From a virus, in the IMG/VR virus record IMGVR_UViG_3300009034_000169, positions 1 to 29,503 of that record: a stretch of 29,503 bases of DNA; one strand, written 5' to 3'. Below are positions 29,475 through 29,503 of this stretch, one piece after another. The notes below the pieces were generated by a model that did no database searches, was not told where the DNA came from, and worked only from the letters and a program-made list of their open reading frames with translations. A program made the translations under genes and the position numbers. Numbering within the stretch: position 1 is the stretch's first letter; each line of letters begins with the position of its first letter.

Positions 29475-29503
29475 ATAATAATATGTTTTATGCTTTTTGT
29501 CAA
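29475..29503 (-). promoter_or_regulatory. Minus-strand promoter for the nuclease fusion gene
   Basis: On the minus strand TTGACA (29498-29503) at the window edge is a perfect -35. A 17-nt spacer leads to TATTAT (29475-29480); a TATAAT also occurs 3 nt further. GGAGG lies between this and the ATG at 29456. TTGACAAAAA, an ATAAAA in the spacer and the SD leader match the promoter at 683-711. Confidence 0.65.

Noticed and set aside
1-29503. tRNA genes, CRISPR arrays, integrase or attachment sites
   Set aside because: I saw no cloverleaf with a GGTTCGA-type T arm, no regularly spaced repeats and no integrase-like frame; no supportable feature of these kinds in this window.

Overview
The window is part of the genome (free or integrated) of a tailed, siphovirus-like double-stranded DNA phage. 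It is strongly AT-rich. Dense co-directional gene packing with ATGA and TAATG overlaps, a full head-to-tail structural module and TGA used as a normal stop all fit a bacterial virus. Strong AGGAGG-type ribosome binding sites and sigma70-like promoters point to a host with conventional initiation signals (Firmicutes, Spirochaetes or Fusobacteria would fit; Bacteroidetes is less likely). The host cannot be fixed from this sequence. Terminase and portal are not visible and presumably lie to the left.

Layout. (1) 1-665, minus strand, cut by the window edge: an HNH-like zinc module fused to an IS110/IS116-type C-terminal domain. (2) 743-3922, plus strand, head module: capsid protease with a nested scaffold gene, a decoration-type protein and the major capsid protein, closed by an intrinsic terminator. 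(3) 3901-7468: a self-contained cassette of three GT-A glycosyltransferases and two SAM methyltransferases, with its own promoter embedded in that terminator. (4) 7481-22657: connector genes, a LamG-type adhesin and other virion proteins, a short UDP-sugar dehydrogenase placed between tail-completion genes, tail terminator, tail tube, chaperone, an HNH endonuclease inserted at the start of the tape measure gene, tape measure, distal tail, hub and fibre proteins. (5) 22673-24048: probable lysis region of small membrane proteins and a membrane-anchored cysteine-peptidase-like protein, whose linker region also encodes a second membrane protein in another frame. (6) 24032-29503, minus strand, converging on the late genes: a radical SAM protein, a DUF3310 protein, several tiny membrane or zinc proteins, and a 1074-residue single-chain fusion of SbcD/Mre11 nuclease and SbcC/Rad50 ATPase.

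Regulation. Two promoter classes are visible. Plus-strand transcription units start with ACTTGAA, a spacer and a TATAAT-like box only 5-7 nt before an ATG, so they should give leaderless or nearly leaderless mRNAs. The two minus-strand units at the window edges start with TTGACAAAAA, a 17-nt spacer and a TA-rich -10, followed by a leader with GGAGG.

Best candidates for something new: the glycosyltransferase/methyltransferase cassette together with the sugar-nucleotide dehydrogenase (a virion- or host-modifying sugar pathway), the single-chain Mre11-Rad50, the gene nested in the linker of the lysis-region gene, the HNH insertion that duplicates the tape-measure start, the HNH-IS110 hybrid, and the terminator whose loop is a -35 box.
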